Positions 24,255 through 36,924 of a stretch of 64,000 nucleotides of DNA are shown here, in pieces. Origin of the DNA: CAWGUU01 sp963825765 (GTDB lineage Bacteria > Actinomycetota > Acidimicrobiia > Acidimicrobiales > AC-14); contig CAWGUU010000013.1 of the NCBI GenBank assembly GCA_963825765.1, positions 186,001 to 250,000 of the forward strand. The letters run 5' to 3'. Numbering within the stretch: position 1 is the stretch's first letter; each line of letters begins with the position of its first letter. Below the pieces are notes generated by a model. It was given only the letters and a program-made list of their open reading frames with translations. It searched no databases and had not been told where the DNA came from. The position numbers and the translations under genes are program-made.

Positions 24255-26384
24255 ATGGGCACAGACGTTCCCCCCTTGGGGGGTGACAGCGCCGGAGACA
24301 ATGCCGGAGGAAACCGTCTCCTCGATGGGCTCAACGACGCCCAGCGGGAGGCGGTGGTCAGTGACGCCGCGCCTCTCTGCATCCTCGCCGGTGCCGGCTC
24401 GGGGAAGACCCGCGTGCTCACCCGGCGCATCGCCTGGCGGGTTGCCCAGGGCAGCGCCCTCGCCCCCCACATACTGGCCCTCACCTTCACCCGCCGGGCC
24501 GCGGCCGAGCTCGGCACCCGGCTGAGCCGGCTCGGCGTCAGGGAGCAGGTGGCGGCGGGCACGTTCCACTCGGTCGCCTACGGCCAGCTCCGGCGCTGGT
24601 GGGCCGACAACGACGAGCGCCCGCCGGCCGTGCTCGACAGCAAGGTCAGGCTGCTCGCCCAGCTGATGCCCCGGCTCGTGCCTCACCGGGGCAAAGGTGG
24701 TGCCCCCGAGCCGGCCGACGTGGCGGCCGAGATCGAGTGGGCCAAGGCCCGCATGGTCGGTCCGGCCGGCTACGAGGCGGCGGCCGAGGGCGCCGGTCGC
24801 CGGCCGTCGCTTCCGGCGGGCACGGTGGCCACGCTGTACGAGCGCTACGAGGACGAGAAGCGCCGCCGGCACCGGGTCGACTTCGACGACCTCCTCCTGC
24901 TGTGCGCCGCCGCCCTGGAGGACGATCGTCGGTTCGGCGCGGCCCAGCGCTGGCGCTTCCGTCACCTGTTCGTCGACGAGTTCCAGGACGTCAACCCCCT
25001 GCAGTTCCGGCTGCTGGAGGCGTGGCGGCAGGACCGCCCCGACCTCTGCGTCGTCGGCGACCCCAACCAGGCGATCTACGCCTGGAACGGCGCCGATCCG
25101 GGGTACCTCACCGGCTTCCGGCAGCGGTACCCGGCCGCCGAGGTCGTCCGGCTCGACGACAACTACCGCTCCAGCCCCCAGGTGCTGGCCGTGGCCAACG
25201 CCGTGCTCGACGGCTCGCCGGGGCTGGCGGCGACCGGCGGTTCGCCGGCGACGGGACGCGGGATGCGGGCCCACCAGCCCGGCGGCCCCGCGCCCACTGT
25301 CGCTTCCTATCCCACCGACGGCGAGGAGGCGGCCGGCATCGCCGCCGCCCTGCGGCTGCGGGTGGGCGAGGTCGGCTGGGCCCAGATGGCGGTCCTCACC
25401 CGCACCCACGCCCAGCTGGTGCTGTTCGAGCGGGCCCTGACCGCGGCCGGCGTCCCTTTCCGGCTTCGTGGTGGTGGTGCGTTCCTCGACCGAGCCGAGG
25501 TCAGGGGCGCGCTGGCCGAGATCGGCCGGCGGCCGGCCGACACCCTGCTGGCCGCCGCCCTGCCCGACCTGCGAGAACTGGCCCAGGAGGAGGCCGCCGG
25601 GGCCGGACCGGGGGCCACCGCCACCGAGCCGTGCTGCCACCTGGAGAACCTGCACCGCCTGGCCCGGGAGCACCTGGCCACCGACCCGTCGGCCACCTGT
25701 TCAGCCTTCCTGGGGGGCCTGCGGGCCACCCTCCGGGGCGACGACCCCGATCCCGGCCACGAGGGAGTCGTCCTCGCCACCTTCCATGCGGCCAAGGGCC
25801 TGGAGTGGGAGGTCGTGTTCCTGGCCGGGCTCGAGCAGGGGCTTCTGCCCATCGGTCACGCCGAGACGCCCGATGCCCGTGCCGAGGAGCGGCGACTGCT
25901 CTACGTGGCGATCACGAGGGCCCGCCGCGAGCTCCACGCCTCCTGGGCCCAGCGCCGCAGCTTCGGCTCCCGCACGCTGAGCCGCTCGCCGTCGCCGTAC
26001 CTGGAGGCGGTCGAGGCGGCGGTGCGCGACATGGCCGAGGGCGGCTCGGGCGACGGCTGGCGCAGCTACCTCGACGACGGACGCGCCCGCATCGAGGCGG
26101 CCAACGGCCGCCGTCGCCGGCGTCGCCGACCGCCGGGGATGGCCGGCAGCAATGCCGATCCTGCGGTCCTGGACGCCCTACGGACGTGGCGCTCGCGCAC
26201 CGCCCGGGCCACCGGGGTACCTGCCTTCGTCCTGTTCCACGACGCCACGCTGGCGGCGATGGCCGAGGCCAAGCCCCGCAGCCGCACCGCCCTTCTCGCC
26301 CTGCCGGGCATGGGGCCGGTGAAGGCGGAGCGCTTCGGCGACGACATCCTCGCCGTGGTCGCCTCGTCGGCGCCGGTGGCTTGA
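24255..26384 (+). CDS. UvrD/PcrA-like superfamily 1 helicase with C-terminal HRDC domain
   Basis: A 709-residue protein. Helicase motifs in order: LNDAQREAVV (Q motif), AGAGSGKTRVLTRRI (Walker A, near 50), ALTFTRRAAAEL (Ia), FVDEFQDVNPLQFRLL (motif II), VVGDPNQAIYAWNGA (III), LDDNYRSSPQVL (IV), TFHAAKGLEWEVVFLAG (V) and YVAITRARREL (VI). An Arg-rich linker leads to an HRDC-like end (PAFVLFHDATLAAMAEAKPRSRTALLALPGMGPVKAERFG). This matches actinobacterial UvrD2, an ATP-dependent 3'-5' DNA helicase/translocase of repair. Divergent from the HAD gene. ATG at 24255. Confidence 0.94.
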   Translation: MGTDVPPLGGDSAGDNAGGNRLLDGLNDAQREAVVSDAAPLCILAGAGSGKTRVLTRRIAWRVAQGSALAPHILALTFTRRAAAELGTRLSRLGVREQVAAGTFHSVAYGQLRRWWADNDERPPAVLDSKVRLLAQLMPRLVPHRGKGGAPEPADVAAEIEWAKARMVGPAGYEAAAEGAGRRPSLPAGTVATLYERYEDEKRRRHRVDFDDLLLLCAAALEDDRRFGAAQRWRFRHLFVDEFQDVNPLQFRLLEAWRQDRPDLCVVGDPNQAIYAWNGADPGYLTGFRQRYPAAEVVRLDDNYRSSPQVLAVANAVLDGSPGLAATGGSPATGRGMRAHQPGGPAPTVASYPTDGEEAAGIAAALRLRVGEVGWAQMAVLTRTHAQLVLFERALTAAGVPFRLRGGGAFLDRAEVRGALAEIGRRPADTLLAAALPDLRELAQEEAAGAGPGATATEPCCHLENLHRLAREHLATDPSATCSAFLGGLRATLRGDDPDPGHEGVVLATFHAAKGLEWEVVFLAGLEQGLLPIGHAETPDARAEERRLLYVAITRARRELHASWAQRRSFGSRTLSRSPSPYLEAVEAAVRDMAEGGSGDGWRSYLDDGRARIEAANGRRRRRRRPPGMAGSNADPAVLDALRTWRSRTARATGVPAFVLFHDATLAAMAEAKPRSRTALLALPGMGPVKAERFGDDILAVVASSAPVA

Positions 26385-26415
26385 CGCAAGGCTGCCGTCG
26401 GCGCGACAAAGGTGC

Positions 26416-26712
26416 ATGACCTCGGATGCCTGGCGCAGCGACGAGGGTTGGCCCTATCCCGACGACGAGACCGACCTGGCCGACCCCGAGAGCGGGATCG
26501 ACGACGAGGCGCTGGTGCTCAGCACGACGCCGCTGCGCCTCGACCTGCTCGAACCTCTGGAGGCCCAGGTCGTCGCCGCCCACTACGGCATCGGCGGCAC
26601 GCCGCCACGCTCGATGAAGGAGCTGCACCACGAGCTCGGCATCTCGCGGGCGGAGCTGAAGGACGCCCTCGCCGGAGGCCTGGCCAAGCTGCGGAGCACC
26701 CTGAACGACTGA
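26416..26712 (+). CDS. Small protein with sigma-region-4-like helix-turn-helix
   Basis: A 98-residue acidic protein. The second half, DLLEPLEAQVVAAHYGIGGTPPRSMKELHHELGISRAELKDALAGGLAKLR, follows the sigma-70 region 4 pattern (aromatic-containing GIGG, S/M-x-E-x-A/H-x2-L-G-I-S). No other sigma regions are present, so it may be a DNA-binding adaptor or regulator. It follows the helicase by 31 bases on the same strand. Confidence 0.75.
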   Translation: MTSDAWRSDEGWPYPDDETDLADPESGIDDEALVLSTTPLRLDLLEPLEAQVVAAHYGIGGTPPRSMKELHHELGISRAELKDALAGGLAKLRSTLND

Positions 26713-26793
26713 CGACCGGGGCTCGCGCTCCTCAGCGAACTAGGGCGACGTAGACGCGGATGGCGCGACTGTGCCGCCCCAGTTCGGCGGGTC

Positions 26794-28098
26794 TCAGCGC
26801 TGGAGCGTCCCGAGCAGCGTCTCGCCGGTGCGGAGCGCGGCGTCGAGATCCTTCTTGCCGGCCTGGTCGCGGAGCTGAGCCAGCTGGCCGTCGACATCGG
26901 TGGCCTTGGCCGGGTTGGCCGAGTCGACGGTTGGTCTCACCCGTTCCCACACCTGGCCGACGACGGCGGCGTCGCTCCGCACGCCGGCGAGGTCGTTGTC
27001 GCCGACGTCGACCCGGATGCGCCGTACCCACTGCTGGAGGCGGTCGGCGTCGATCTCGGCGACCGGCCGGTACTGCATCTGCAGGTCGAGGGCGGCAAAG
27101 GCCACGTCGAGGGCGGCGGTGCTCACCGCCTGGGCCTTCCTGCCAGGGGCGGCGGCGACCAGGCCGGCGAGGGACCGGTTCATCTCGGCCACCAGCAGCG
27201 GTGGAGGGCCACTCGGGCCCAGGGCCGCCCAGGAGGCGGTCATCGAGTCGAGCACCGTGGAGATCCGGTCCCAGTCGTTGGCGGGGACGGCGTCGAAGAT
27301 GAGCACGGCCCCCCCGTACAGGCTGGCGAGCTGGTCGGGCATCGGCGTCGACGCCGCGTCGGTGGGCGCGGCGACCGCCACGGCGAGCTGCTCGTCCTCG
27401 GAGCTGGCCCGGAACTCGCCGTAGGCGGGTGCGAACGTCTTGTCCTCGGTGGTCCCTTCCAACAGCAGCTCGTGGACGAGGATGGCCCCGGGCACGGGCC
27501 CCCGCGGCCCCTGCACCGTCTGGTCGACGGCCTTGACCGTCGTCTCCTCGAGCACCACACCGGGAACGTTCTCCGGTCGGTAGACGGCTCCGACCACGGG
27601 TTGAGCCGGCATGATCATGCCGGGGGGACCGTCCCGGCCGGCGAGCCAGCTGCCCTCGTGCTCGGCGACCACACCGTCCTTGTAGTTGTCGACCTCCTCG
27701 CCGAAGTACCAGACCGACCCGTCGGCCGCCTGGGCGAGGTAGTCGCGGGCGGCCTCCACGATCCGGCCCTCCCTGAAGCCGACGAACTGGCCGATGCGGG
27801 TCTCCACCTGCGTGCCGTTCCAGTCGATCGTCCGGGTAGCGGGCAGGACAGTGAACTCGCCCCGCACCCGGGCGTCCCCCTCGGTGCCCAGCTGCACGAC
27901 CTGGGTCAGCCCGCTGATCGGGAACAGGGGGTTGGTGATCTCGGTGGGGTTAGGAAACTCGGGCAAGACCAGGTCGATGCGGGCGCTCTCGGGCGCGGTT
28001 GGCAGCGGGCCCGACTCGGAGTCCTCGTCCCCACCGCTGCAGGCGCCGGCCAGCAGAGCCAGGACCAGGGCGAACGCCCCGATGGTTCGGATCCTCAT
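26794..28098 (-). CDS. Lipoprotein of unknown function downstream of a two-component system
   Basis: A 434-residue protein. The ATG at 28098 gives a lipoprotein signal (MRIRTIGAFALVLALLAGAC) with the lipobox LAGAC, so it is anchored outside the membrane. The mature part has one domain of beta character (residues about 40-230, with NPLFPISGLTQVVQLG and VWYFGEEVDNYKDG) and a helical second half. No enzyme motif. It lies 121 bases after the histidine kinase on the same strand and may be the target of, or a sensor partner for, that system. Confidence 0.85.
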   Translation of the reverse strand: MRIRTIGAFALVLALLAGACSGGDEDSESGPLPTAPESARIDLVLPEFPNPTEITNPLFPISGLTQVVQLGTEGDARVRGEFTVLPATRTIDWNGTQVETRIGQFVGFREGRIVEAARDYLAQAADGSVWYFGEEVDNYKDGVVAEHEGSWLAGRDGPPGMIMPAQPVVGAVYRPENVPGVVLEETTVKAVDQTVQGPRGPVPGAILVHELLLEGTTEDKTFAPAYGEFRASSEDEQLAVAVAAPTDAASTPMPDQLASLYGGAVLIFDAVPANDWDRISTVLDSMTASWAALGPSGPPPLLVAEMNRSLAGLVAAAPGRKAQAVSTAALDVAFAALDLQMQYRPVAEIDADRLQQWVRRIRVDVGDNDLAGVRSDAAVVGQVWERVRPTVDSANPAKATDVDGQLAQLRDQAGKKDLDAALRTGETLLGTLQR

Positions 28099-28128
28099 TG
28101 GTGCGCCTTTCCTTCGGATGGCGCACCA
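28099..28128. promoter_or_regulatory. Inverted repeat directly upstream of the lipoprotein start
   Basis: TGGTGCGCC and GGCGCACCA form a perfect 9-bp inverted repeat around a 12-base loop, abutting the lipoprotein ATG. On the mRNA the loop contains the purine-rich AAGGAAA ribosome-binding sequence, so a hairpin would display or trap the site next to the start codon. It could be a translational switch or an operator. Confidence 0.55.
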
Positions 28129-28143
28129 ACGAGCACCGTGACA

Positions 28144-28160
28144 TCCGGCCTCCGGCCGGA
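28144..28160. terminator. Perfect GC hairpin after the histidine kinase gene
   Basis: TCCGGCCTCCGGCCGGA is a 7-bp perfect stem with a 3-base loop, 60 bases beyond the histidine kinase stop on the minus strand. There is no U-run, so termination would be of the U-less type common in actinobacteria, or an attenuator before the lipoprotein gene. Confidence 0.5.
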
Positions 28161-28219
28161 CGAAGCGCGCCACATTGGTTCGCTCGCCTGCGGCTCGCTC
28201 ACGCGCGGCAGCCTAGGAG

Positions 28220-29638
28220 TCACCCGTCCGGCCGGGTCGAGCCGGGGAGGCGAACCTCGACCCGCGCCCCGCCGAGCGGGCTGTCGGCGATCGTGACCCG
28301 CCCGCCGTGGGCCTCGACCACCTCGGACACGATGGCCAGCCCCAGCCCGCTGCCGCCGGCGTCCCGGGCCCGGGCGTCGTCGAGGCGGACGAAGCGCTCC
28401 AACACGACGGCCCGCTCCGACTCCGGGATCCCCGGACCGTCGTCGTCGACGGCGAGGAGGAGGTTGCCGTTCTCGACCGCCAGGGCGAAGGCGACGCGGC
28501 TGCGGGCGTGACGGCCGGCGTTCTCGCCCAGGTTGCGCAGGACCCGACGCAACCCGGCGGCGTCGCCGTCCACCCGCCCGGCCGACACCTCGGCGGTCTC
28601 GACCAGCAGCTCGGTGGCCACCCGGAGCCGGCGGGCCTCGTCGAACACGATGTCGTCGAGGTCGAGGGGCCGCCGGCTGAGACCGAGCGCCTGCTCGTCG
28701 GCCCGTGCCAGCAGCAGCAGGTCCTCGACCAGGCGCTGGACCCGCAGGTTCTCGGCGAGCACGGTCTCCGCCAGCTCGGCGGTGGGTGTGGTCTCGGGAT
28801 GGGCGAGCGCCACCTCGGCGTGCTGGCGGATCGACGCCACGGGCGAGCGCAGCTCGTGGGACGCGTCCGAGATGAACCGGCTCTGGCGGGCCTGGGCCTG
28901 CTCCAGCCGGGCGAGCATGCGGTTCATGGTGGTGGCCAACCGGGAGATCTCGTCCTGGCCTGGCGGTATCGGGACCCGGCGGTGCAGCTGGGCGGCCGAG
29001 ACCTCGTCGACCTCGGCGCGGATCGCCTCCACCGGCGCCAGCGCCCAGCCGACCACCTTCCACGTGATGGCGGCGACCAGCAGCAGCATGAGCGGCAGAC
29101 CCACGGCCAGGAGCCGGGTGACGGTGCGGGTCGAGTCGGCGACGGTGTCGATGGTGCGGGCTACCAACACGACCAGCTCGCCGTCCGGGGTCCGGGCGGC
29201 ATGGGCGGTGGCGAGGAAGTCGGTGTCGTCGATCGGCACGGTGACCACCGCGGACTGGCCCGGGCCCAGGCGGACGACGGGCGCCAGGCCCTCGACGTTG
29301 TGGCTCGCCGCCACCACCCTCCCGTCGGCGGCGACGACCTGGACGAGCATGTCGTCGTGGTCGTCGATGGCCAGGCTCCCCGCGCCGCTGCCCGATTCGA
29401 TGTTGGTCACGATGTCGCTGGCCCGCAGGTCGACCGCGTTCTCGATGGCATCGGTGAGGTTCTGCCGCAGGAGGCCAACCAGCAGGAGGGCGCCGACGAC
29501 CATCGCCAGCCCGACGACGAGGGTGGCGGCCAGGGTCGTGCGGACCCGGACGGTGGCCAGCCGGGCCGTCACCCCCCGGACCACCCCTGGCACCCCCCGG
29601 ACCGCCCCGGCCGCCCCGGGCCCACGTGCGTCAGCCAT
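28220..29638 (-). CDS. Sensor histidine kinase, two TM helices, HAMP, HisKA, HATPase
   Basis: A 472-residue protein. Membrane helices near 33-55 and 175-195 enclose an extracytoplasmic sensor. A HAMP domain follows (WALAPVEAIRAEVDEVSAAQLHRRV), then the phospho-acceptor box FISDASHELRSPVASIRQHAE (His near 261), an N box (LGENAGRHA, with a changed second half) and G boxes (VDDDGPGIPESE and GSGLGLAIV). The start overlaps the end of the response regulator by eight bases. Resembles TcrY/MprB-class kinases. Confidence 0.94.
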   Translation of the reverse strand: MADARGPGAAGAVRGVPGVVRGVTARLATVRVRTTLAATLVVGLAMVVGALLLVGLLRQNLTDAIENAVDLRASDIVTNIESGSGAGSLAIDDHDDMLVQVVAADGRVVAASHNVEGLAPVVRLGPGQSAVVTVPIDDTDFLATAHAARTPDGELVVLVARTIDTVADSTRTVTRLLAVGLPLMLLLVAAITWKVVGWALAPVEAIRAEVDEVSAAQLHRRVPIPPGQDEISRLATTMNRMLARLEQAQARQSRFISDASHELRSPVASIRQHAEVALAHPETTPTAELAETVLAENLRVQRLVEDLLLLARADEQALGLSRRPLDLDDIVFDEARRLRVATELLVETAEVSAGRVDGDAAGLRRVLRNLGENAGRHARSRVAFALAVENGNLLLAVDDDGPGIPESERAVVLERFVRLDDARARDAGGSGLGLAIVSEVVEAHGGRVTIADSPLGGARVEVRLPGSTRPDG

Positions 29639-30305
29639 CGGCCGTCAGCCGGTAGCCGGCACCTCGGATGGTCTCGATCGAGTTGCGGTCGAAGGGCCGG
29701 TCGACCTTGTTGCGCAGGTGGCGGACGTAGACCTCGACGATGTTGTGGTCTCCTTCGAAGTCGTAGTCCCACACGTGGTCGAGGATCTCCCGTTTGGACA
29801 CGACCTCACCCCGCCGGCGCAGCAGGAACTCGAGCAGCGCGACCTCCCGGGCGGTGAGGGGCACCTCCGAGTCGCCCCGCCACGCCCTCTTGGCCGCCGG
29901 GTCGAGGCGGAGGTCGCCGGCCACCAGCACTGGCGGGCGCTCCCTGACGCCCCGGCGGAGCAGCGACCGCAGGTGGGCCAGCAGCACGGCGTAGGAGAAG
30001 GGCTTGGTCAGGTAGTCGTCGGCGCCGGTGTCGAGCGCCTCGACCTCGTCCCACTCGCCGTCCTTGGCGGTGAGCATGAGGATCGGTGTCCAGTCGCCCT
30101 CCTCGCGCAGGTTGGCGCAGATCTTGAAGCCGTTGACGCCCGGCAACATGATGTCGAGGACGATGGCGTCGTACGGATTCTCCCGCGCCATCCACAGCCC
30201 GTCGGTGCCGTCGAGGGCCACGTCCACGCTGAACCCCTCGGCCTCCAGGCCCTTGCGCAGCCCGGCGGCCAGGCGCTTCTCGTCCTCGACGACCAGGACA
30301 CGCAC
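29631..30305 (-). CDS. OmpR-family response regulator
   Basis: A 224-residue protein started at GTG 30305, with GGAGG ten bases before it; an upstream in-frame ATG at 30344 lacks a ribosome site. The receiver domain has VRVLVVEDEKRL, the phosphorylated Asp in AIVLDIMLPG, MLTAKD and DYLTKPFS. The C-terminal winged helix has LTAREVALLEFLLRRRGEVVSK and VYVRHLRNKVDRPF...IRGAGYRL. It is first in the operon with the kinase and, probably, the lipoprotein. Confidence 0.96.
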   Translation of the reverse strand: MRVLVVEDEKRLAAGLRKGLEAEGFSVDVALDGTDGLWMARENPYDAIVLDIMLPGVNGFKICANLREEGDWTPILMLTAKDGEWDEVEALDTGADDYLTKPFSYAVLLAHLRSLLRRGVRERPPVLVAGDLRLDPAAKRAWRGDSEVPLTAREVALLEFLLRRRGEVVSKREILDHVWDYDFEGDHNIVEVYVRHLRNKVDRPFDRNSIETIRGAGYRLTADG

Positions 30306-30389
30306 CGTCCGGCTCCCTCCGTCGAGCGGATCCTGCCAGGCCACCGCTGAATGATGGCTGAAGGAATGCTGAAGCGCGGTGTCGGGCGC

Positions 30390-31166
30390 TCAGAGATCGA
30401 AGTCGACGAGCAGGGGGGCGTGGTCGGAGGGCAGCTTGCCCTTCCTGGCGAAGCGGTCGATCAGGGCATAGGTGACCCGGTCGCCGAGGGCCTCTGTGAC
30501 GAGGACGAGGTCGATGCGCAGACCGCGGCCCTGGTGGAAGTCGCCGGCCCGATAGTCCCACCAGGAGTACAGGCCGGCGTCGTCGTAGCGGGTGCGGAAG
30601 GCGTCGACCAGCCCCCACTTGCACAGGTCCCGCACCGCCTGGCGCTCGGGCTCGCTCACGTGGGTGCCGCCGTGGAGCTTGGTCGGGTCCCAGACGTCAC
30701 GGTCGTCGGGGGCTACGTTGAAGTCGCCGCAGATGGCCAGCCGCCCGGCGGGGTCGCAGTCGTTGCGCACGTGGGTAAGCAGGCGGTCCAGCCACGCCAG
30801 CTTGGCCTCGTAGAACTCGCTGCCGACGCTGCGCCCGTTCGGGACGTAGACGCTCGCCACCCTGACGCCGCCGCACGTCGCCCACAGCAGGCGGGCCTCG
30901 GTGGTCTCGTCCTCGGACTGGTCGGAGAAGCCGGCCATCACGTCCTCGAGGCCGACCTTGCTGAGAATGGCCACGCCGTTCCACTGGCCCTGCCCGCAGT
31001 GGGCGGCCTCGTAGCCGAGGGCGGCGAAGGCGAGCGCGGGGAAGGCGCTGTCGGCCAGCTTGGTCTCCTGCATGCACAGCACGTCGGGCTGGGCATAGGA
31101 CAACCACTCCTCGACCCGGGTGAGCCGAACCTTCAGCGAGTTGACGTTCCAGGTGGCGATCCGCAT
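30390..31166 (-). CDS. xth: Exodeoxyribonuclease III
   Basis: A 258-residue endonuclease/exonuclease/phosphatase-fold protein: MRIATWNVNSLKVRL, QETKL, GVAILSK, SVYVPNGR, the catalytic GDFNVAPDDRDVWDP, RIDLVLV and the terminal SDHAPLLVDFDL. This is the AP endonuclease/3'-exonuclease of base excision repair. The start at 31166 gives the standard length. It follows, on the same strand, the NYN nuclease gene, separated by the second 35-base hairpin repeat. Confidence 0.95.
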   Translation of the reverse strand: MRIATWNVNSLKVRLTRVEEWLSYAQPDVLCMQETKLADSAFPALAFAALGYEAAHCGQGQWNGVAILSKVGLEDVMAGFSDQSEDETTEARLLWATCGGVRVASVYVPNGRSVGSEFYEAKLAWLDRLLTHVRNDCDPAGRLAICGDFNVAPDDRDVWDPTKLHGGTHVSEPERQAVRDLCKWGLVDAFRTRYDDAGLYSWWDYRAGDFHQGRGLRIDLVLVTEALGDRVTYALIDRFARKGKLPSDHAPLLVDFDL

Positions 31167-31216
31167 GGCGCTGGGCCCGACTCTACGGGTGGCGACCTTG
31201 GCCGCCGGAGTCGAGC

Positions 31217-31251
31217 GTGCAAAAAGGTCGCTATACGAGCCCTTTTTGCAC
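31217..31251. repeat. 35-base inverted-repeat element, copy 2
   Basis: The left arm GTGCAAAAAGGTCGC is identical to copy 1 at 3596-3630 and the right arm ends CCCTTTTTGCAC; both copies are 35 bases long with different loops. It lies 52 bases past the stop of the NYN nuclease gene. Immediately after it, CTCTCGACATCGAG and a partial third arm (GTGCAGAAATCGGCAC) suggest a degenerate second element. Confidence 0.75.
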
Positions 31252-31302
31252 TCTCGACATCGAGTGTGCAGAAATCGGCACGTGGGTGGGCCGGGAAGGG
31301 GT

Positions 31303-33201
31303 TTACGTCCCGGGTTCGGGAGCGTTCTTGGCGGCAGGGCGCCGCCGCGACGACGCCTTCCTGCCCGAGACGGCCGGAGGTTCACCAGCAGGGGCGCCGG
31401 CGGTCGGGGCGCCGGCGGTCGAGGCGGCCGTGCGCGCCGACTTCGTCGCAGCGGCCTTCTTCACTGCCGCCGTCTTGGGAGCCGCCTTCTTCGGAGCGGC
31501 CTTCGGGACGGCCGCCTTGGTCGCAGCCGCCTGTTTCACTGCCGCCTTCTTGGCGGCCGCCTTCGTCCCGGCCGCTTCGTCCCGGCCGCCTTTGTCCCGG
31601 CCGCCTTCGTCCCGGCCGCCTTCGTCCCGGCCGCCTTCATCCCGGCCGCCTTTGTCCCGGCCGCCTTCGTCCCGGCCGCCTTCTTGGCGGCAGCATTCTT
31701 GGAAGCGGCCTTTTCTGCGGCCACCGCCTGCGGAGCCGCCTTCCTCACCGCCGCCTTCTTCGGAGCCGCCTTCTTCGGAGCCGACTTCTTCGGAGCGGCC
31801 TTCCCGACGCTCGCCGTCTGCGGGGTGGGAGCCGGTGCGGCCGTCGGTTCGCCGGCAGCCCGCCTCGCCGCGGCCTTTTTCGTCGACGCCGCCGTGGGAG
31901 CGGGCCCTGGCTGCACATCGGGCTCCGCGGCCGCAGCCTTCCTGGCCCGCGACTTCTTGGCCGGGATCACTGTGGCCTCGGTAGCGGCAGGGTCGGCGAC
32001 AGAGGGTTGTGGCTCGTCCCGGGGCGGCGCCGCCTTCCTGACACGCGACCTCCGGGGCCCCTTTGCCGCCTGAGGCGCCGGTACCGGCTCGGGCGTCGGC
32101 GCGCCGGTCGTCTGATCCACCGCGGTCTGGGCCGCGGACCGCCGCCTCGGCGCCCGCTTGGCCGGCGCCGCCTCGACGTCGGCCGCCTCGACATCGACTT
32201 CGACTTCGGCGGCCGCGGCCAACCGACTGCCGCGGCGGCGACGCTTGGCCGGCGCGCCGATGTCGATCTCGGCCTCCACCGTCTCCTCGGTGGGAGCCCC
32301 GGCCACACGGGCCAGCCCCGGCAGGGCCAGCTCGATGCCGCGGCGGGGCGGGTCGAGGGCCTGGACGACGAACGTGCGCACCTCGCCCCGCGTCAGCACC
32401 TCCTTGGCGCTGCGGGGCGGCGGGTCGCCGAGCCCGACCACCGGCGCGTAGCACCGGGCCCCGCCCGCCTCCACGAAGGCCCCGTGGGACGTGAAGCTCT
32501 CGACGGTGCCCTCCACCTCGCTGCCCAGCCGGTGCTCGGCGATGAAGGTGATGAACGGCAGCGGGTCGTTGACCGCCTCCGGCGTGGGCGCCGCGCCCCG
32601 CCGCCGCGCCCCCCGCTTGGTCGGCGTCGGCCCGGGGTGCGTCGGGTTCGATGGCCTCCGCCGTCGCCTCGGCGATGGCCTCGGCCACCGGCTCCTCCGG
32701 CGACGCCTTGGCCGCCGACTTCTTGCGCGCCCGCTCGGCGTCGCGCACCGCCACCCGGCTCTTCGGCCCCCGCACCGGCGTCCGCGGGGTGAAGATCCAG
32801 CCCACCCCGGGCACCGGCTTGCCGCCCATCAACCGGCCGTCGTCGAAGAGCCACTTGTACTCTCCGTGGAACTCCTGGAACGAGTCGTTCGACAGCACCA
32901 CCGCACCGGTGCGGTCGGCGATGCGAAGCAAGAACCCGTCCCCGCGCCCGACTGCACCCGCCGGCGGCGACACGATCTCGCCGGCTGCCTCCGCGTCCTC
33001 CAGGATCTGGCGCTCGGACTCGTCGATCCGGTAGCTGAACGAGGCGTCGACGACCACGATGATGTCGTCGTCGGGCGCGTTCTCGGACCGGTAGGCGCGC
33101 ACCGCCTCGTCCAGCTGGGCGAGGCTCGGAAGCGAGCGGCCTTCAGTGGCGAGGTTCGATCCGTCGACGACGTGGCGCTTCGCCATGTGCTGATCAGTCA
33201 A
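31303..33201 (-). CDS. NYN (Zc3h12a-like) ribonuclease - S1 domain - histone-H1-like tail, frame broken twice
   Basis: The first 160 residues are a PIN-like NYN nuclease of the Zc3h12a type: RHVVDGSNLA, IIVVVDASFSYRID and GDGFLLRIADRTGAVVLSNDSF. The frame breaks near 32610. A second frame carries EAVNDPLPFITFIAEHRLGS and an S1-like RNA-binding domain (VEGTVESFTSHGAFVEAGG), then a Lys/Ala/Pro tail of AAKKA and AAGTK units. Near 31571, where one C is lacking in a repeated GCCGCCTTCGTCCCG array, the frame returns to the first and ends KNAPEPGT. Corrected length is about 630 residues. The start is TTG 33201 (AGGA four bases upstream) or ATG 33186. It probably binds and cuts RNA, with a basic disordered tail. 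The combination is notable; specificity unknown. Confidence 0.8.
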   Translation of the reverse strand: MTDQHMAKRHVVDGSNLATEGRSLPSLAQLDEAVRAYRSENAPDDDIIVVVDASFSYRIDESERQILEDAEAAGEIVSPPAGAVGRGDGFLLRIADRTGAVVLSNDSFQEFHGEYKWLFDDGRLMGGKPVPGVGWIFTPRTPVRGPKSRVAVRDAERARKKSAAKASPEEPVAEAIAEATAEAIEPDAPRADADQAGGAAAGRGAHAGGGQRPAAVHHLHRRAPAGQRGGGHRRELHVPRGLRGGGRGPVLRAGGRARRPAAPQRQGGADAGRGAHVRRPGPRPAPPRHRAGPAGAGPCGRGSHRGDGGGRDRHRRAGQASPPRQSVGRGRRSRSRCRGGRRRGGAGQAGAEAAVRGPDRGGSDDRRADARAGTGASGGKGAPEVACQEGGAAPGRATTLCRRPCRYRGHSDPGQEVAGQEGCGRGARCAARARSHGGVDEKGRGEAGCRRTDGRTGSHPADGERREGRSEEVGSEEGGSEEGGGEEGGSAGGGRRKGRFQECCRQEGGRDEGGRDKGGRDEGGRDEGGRDEGGRDKGGRDEAAGTKAAAKKAAVKQAAATKAAVPKAAPKKAAPKTAAVKKAAATKSARTAASTAGAPTAGAPAGEPPAVSGRKASSRRRPAAKNAPEPGT

Positions 33202-33248
33202 CCATTCCTGCGGCGGGCCGCCGCGGATGCCCGGCCCAGGGCGCTGGG

Positions 33249-36920
<3,672 letters not shown>

Positions 36921-36924
36921 TGGT

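Noticed and set aside
24599..26419. 606-residue frame within the helicase
   Set aside because: Arg/Pro/Gly-rich overlap frame of the helicase gene, no motifs.
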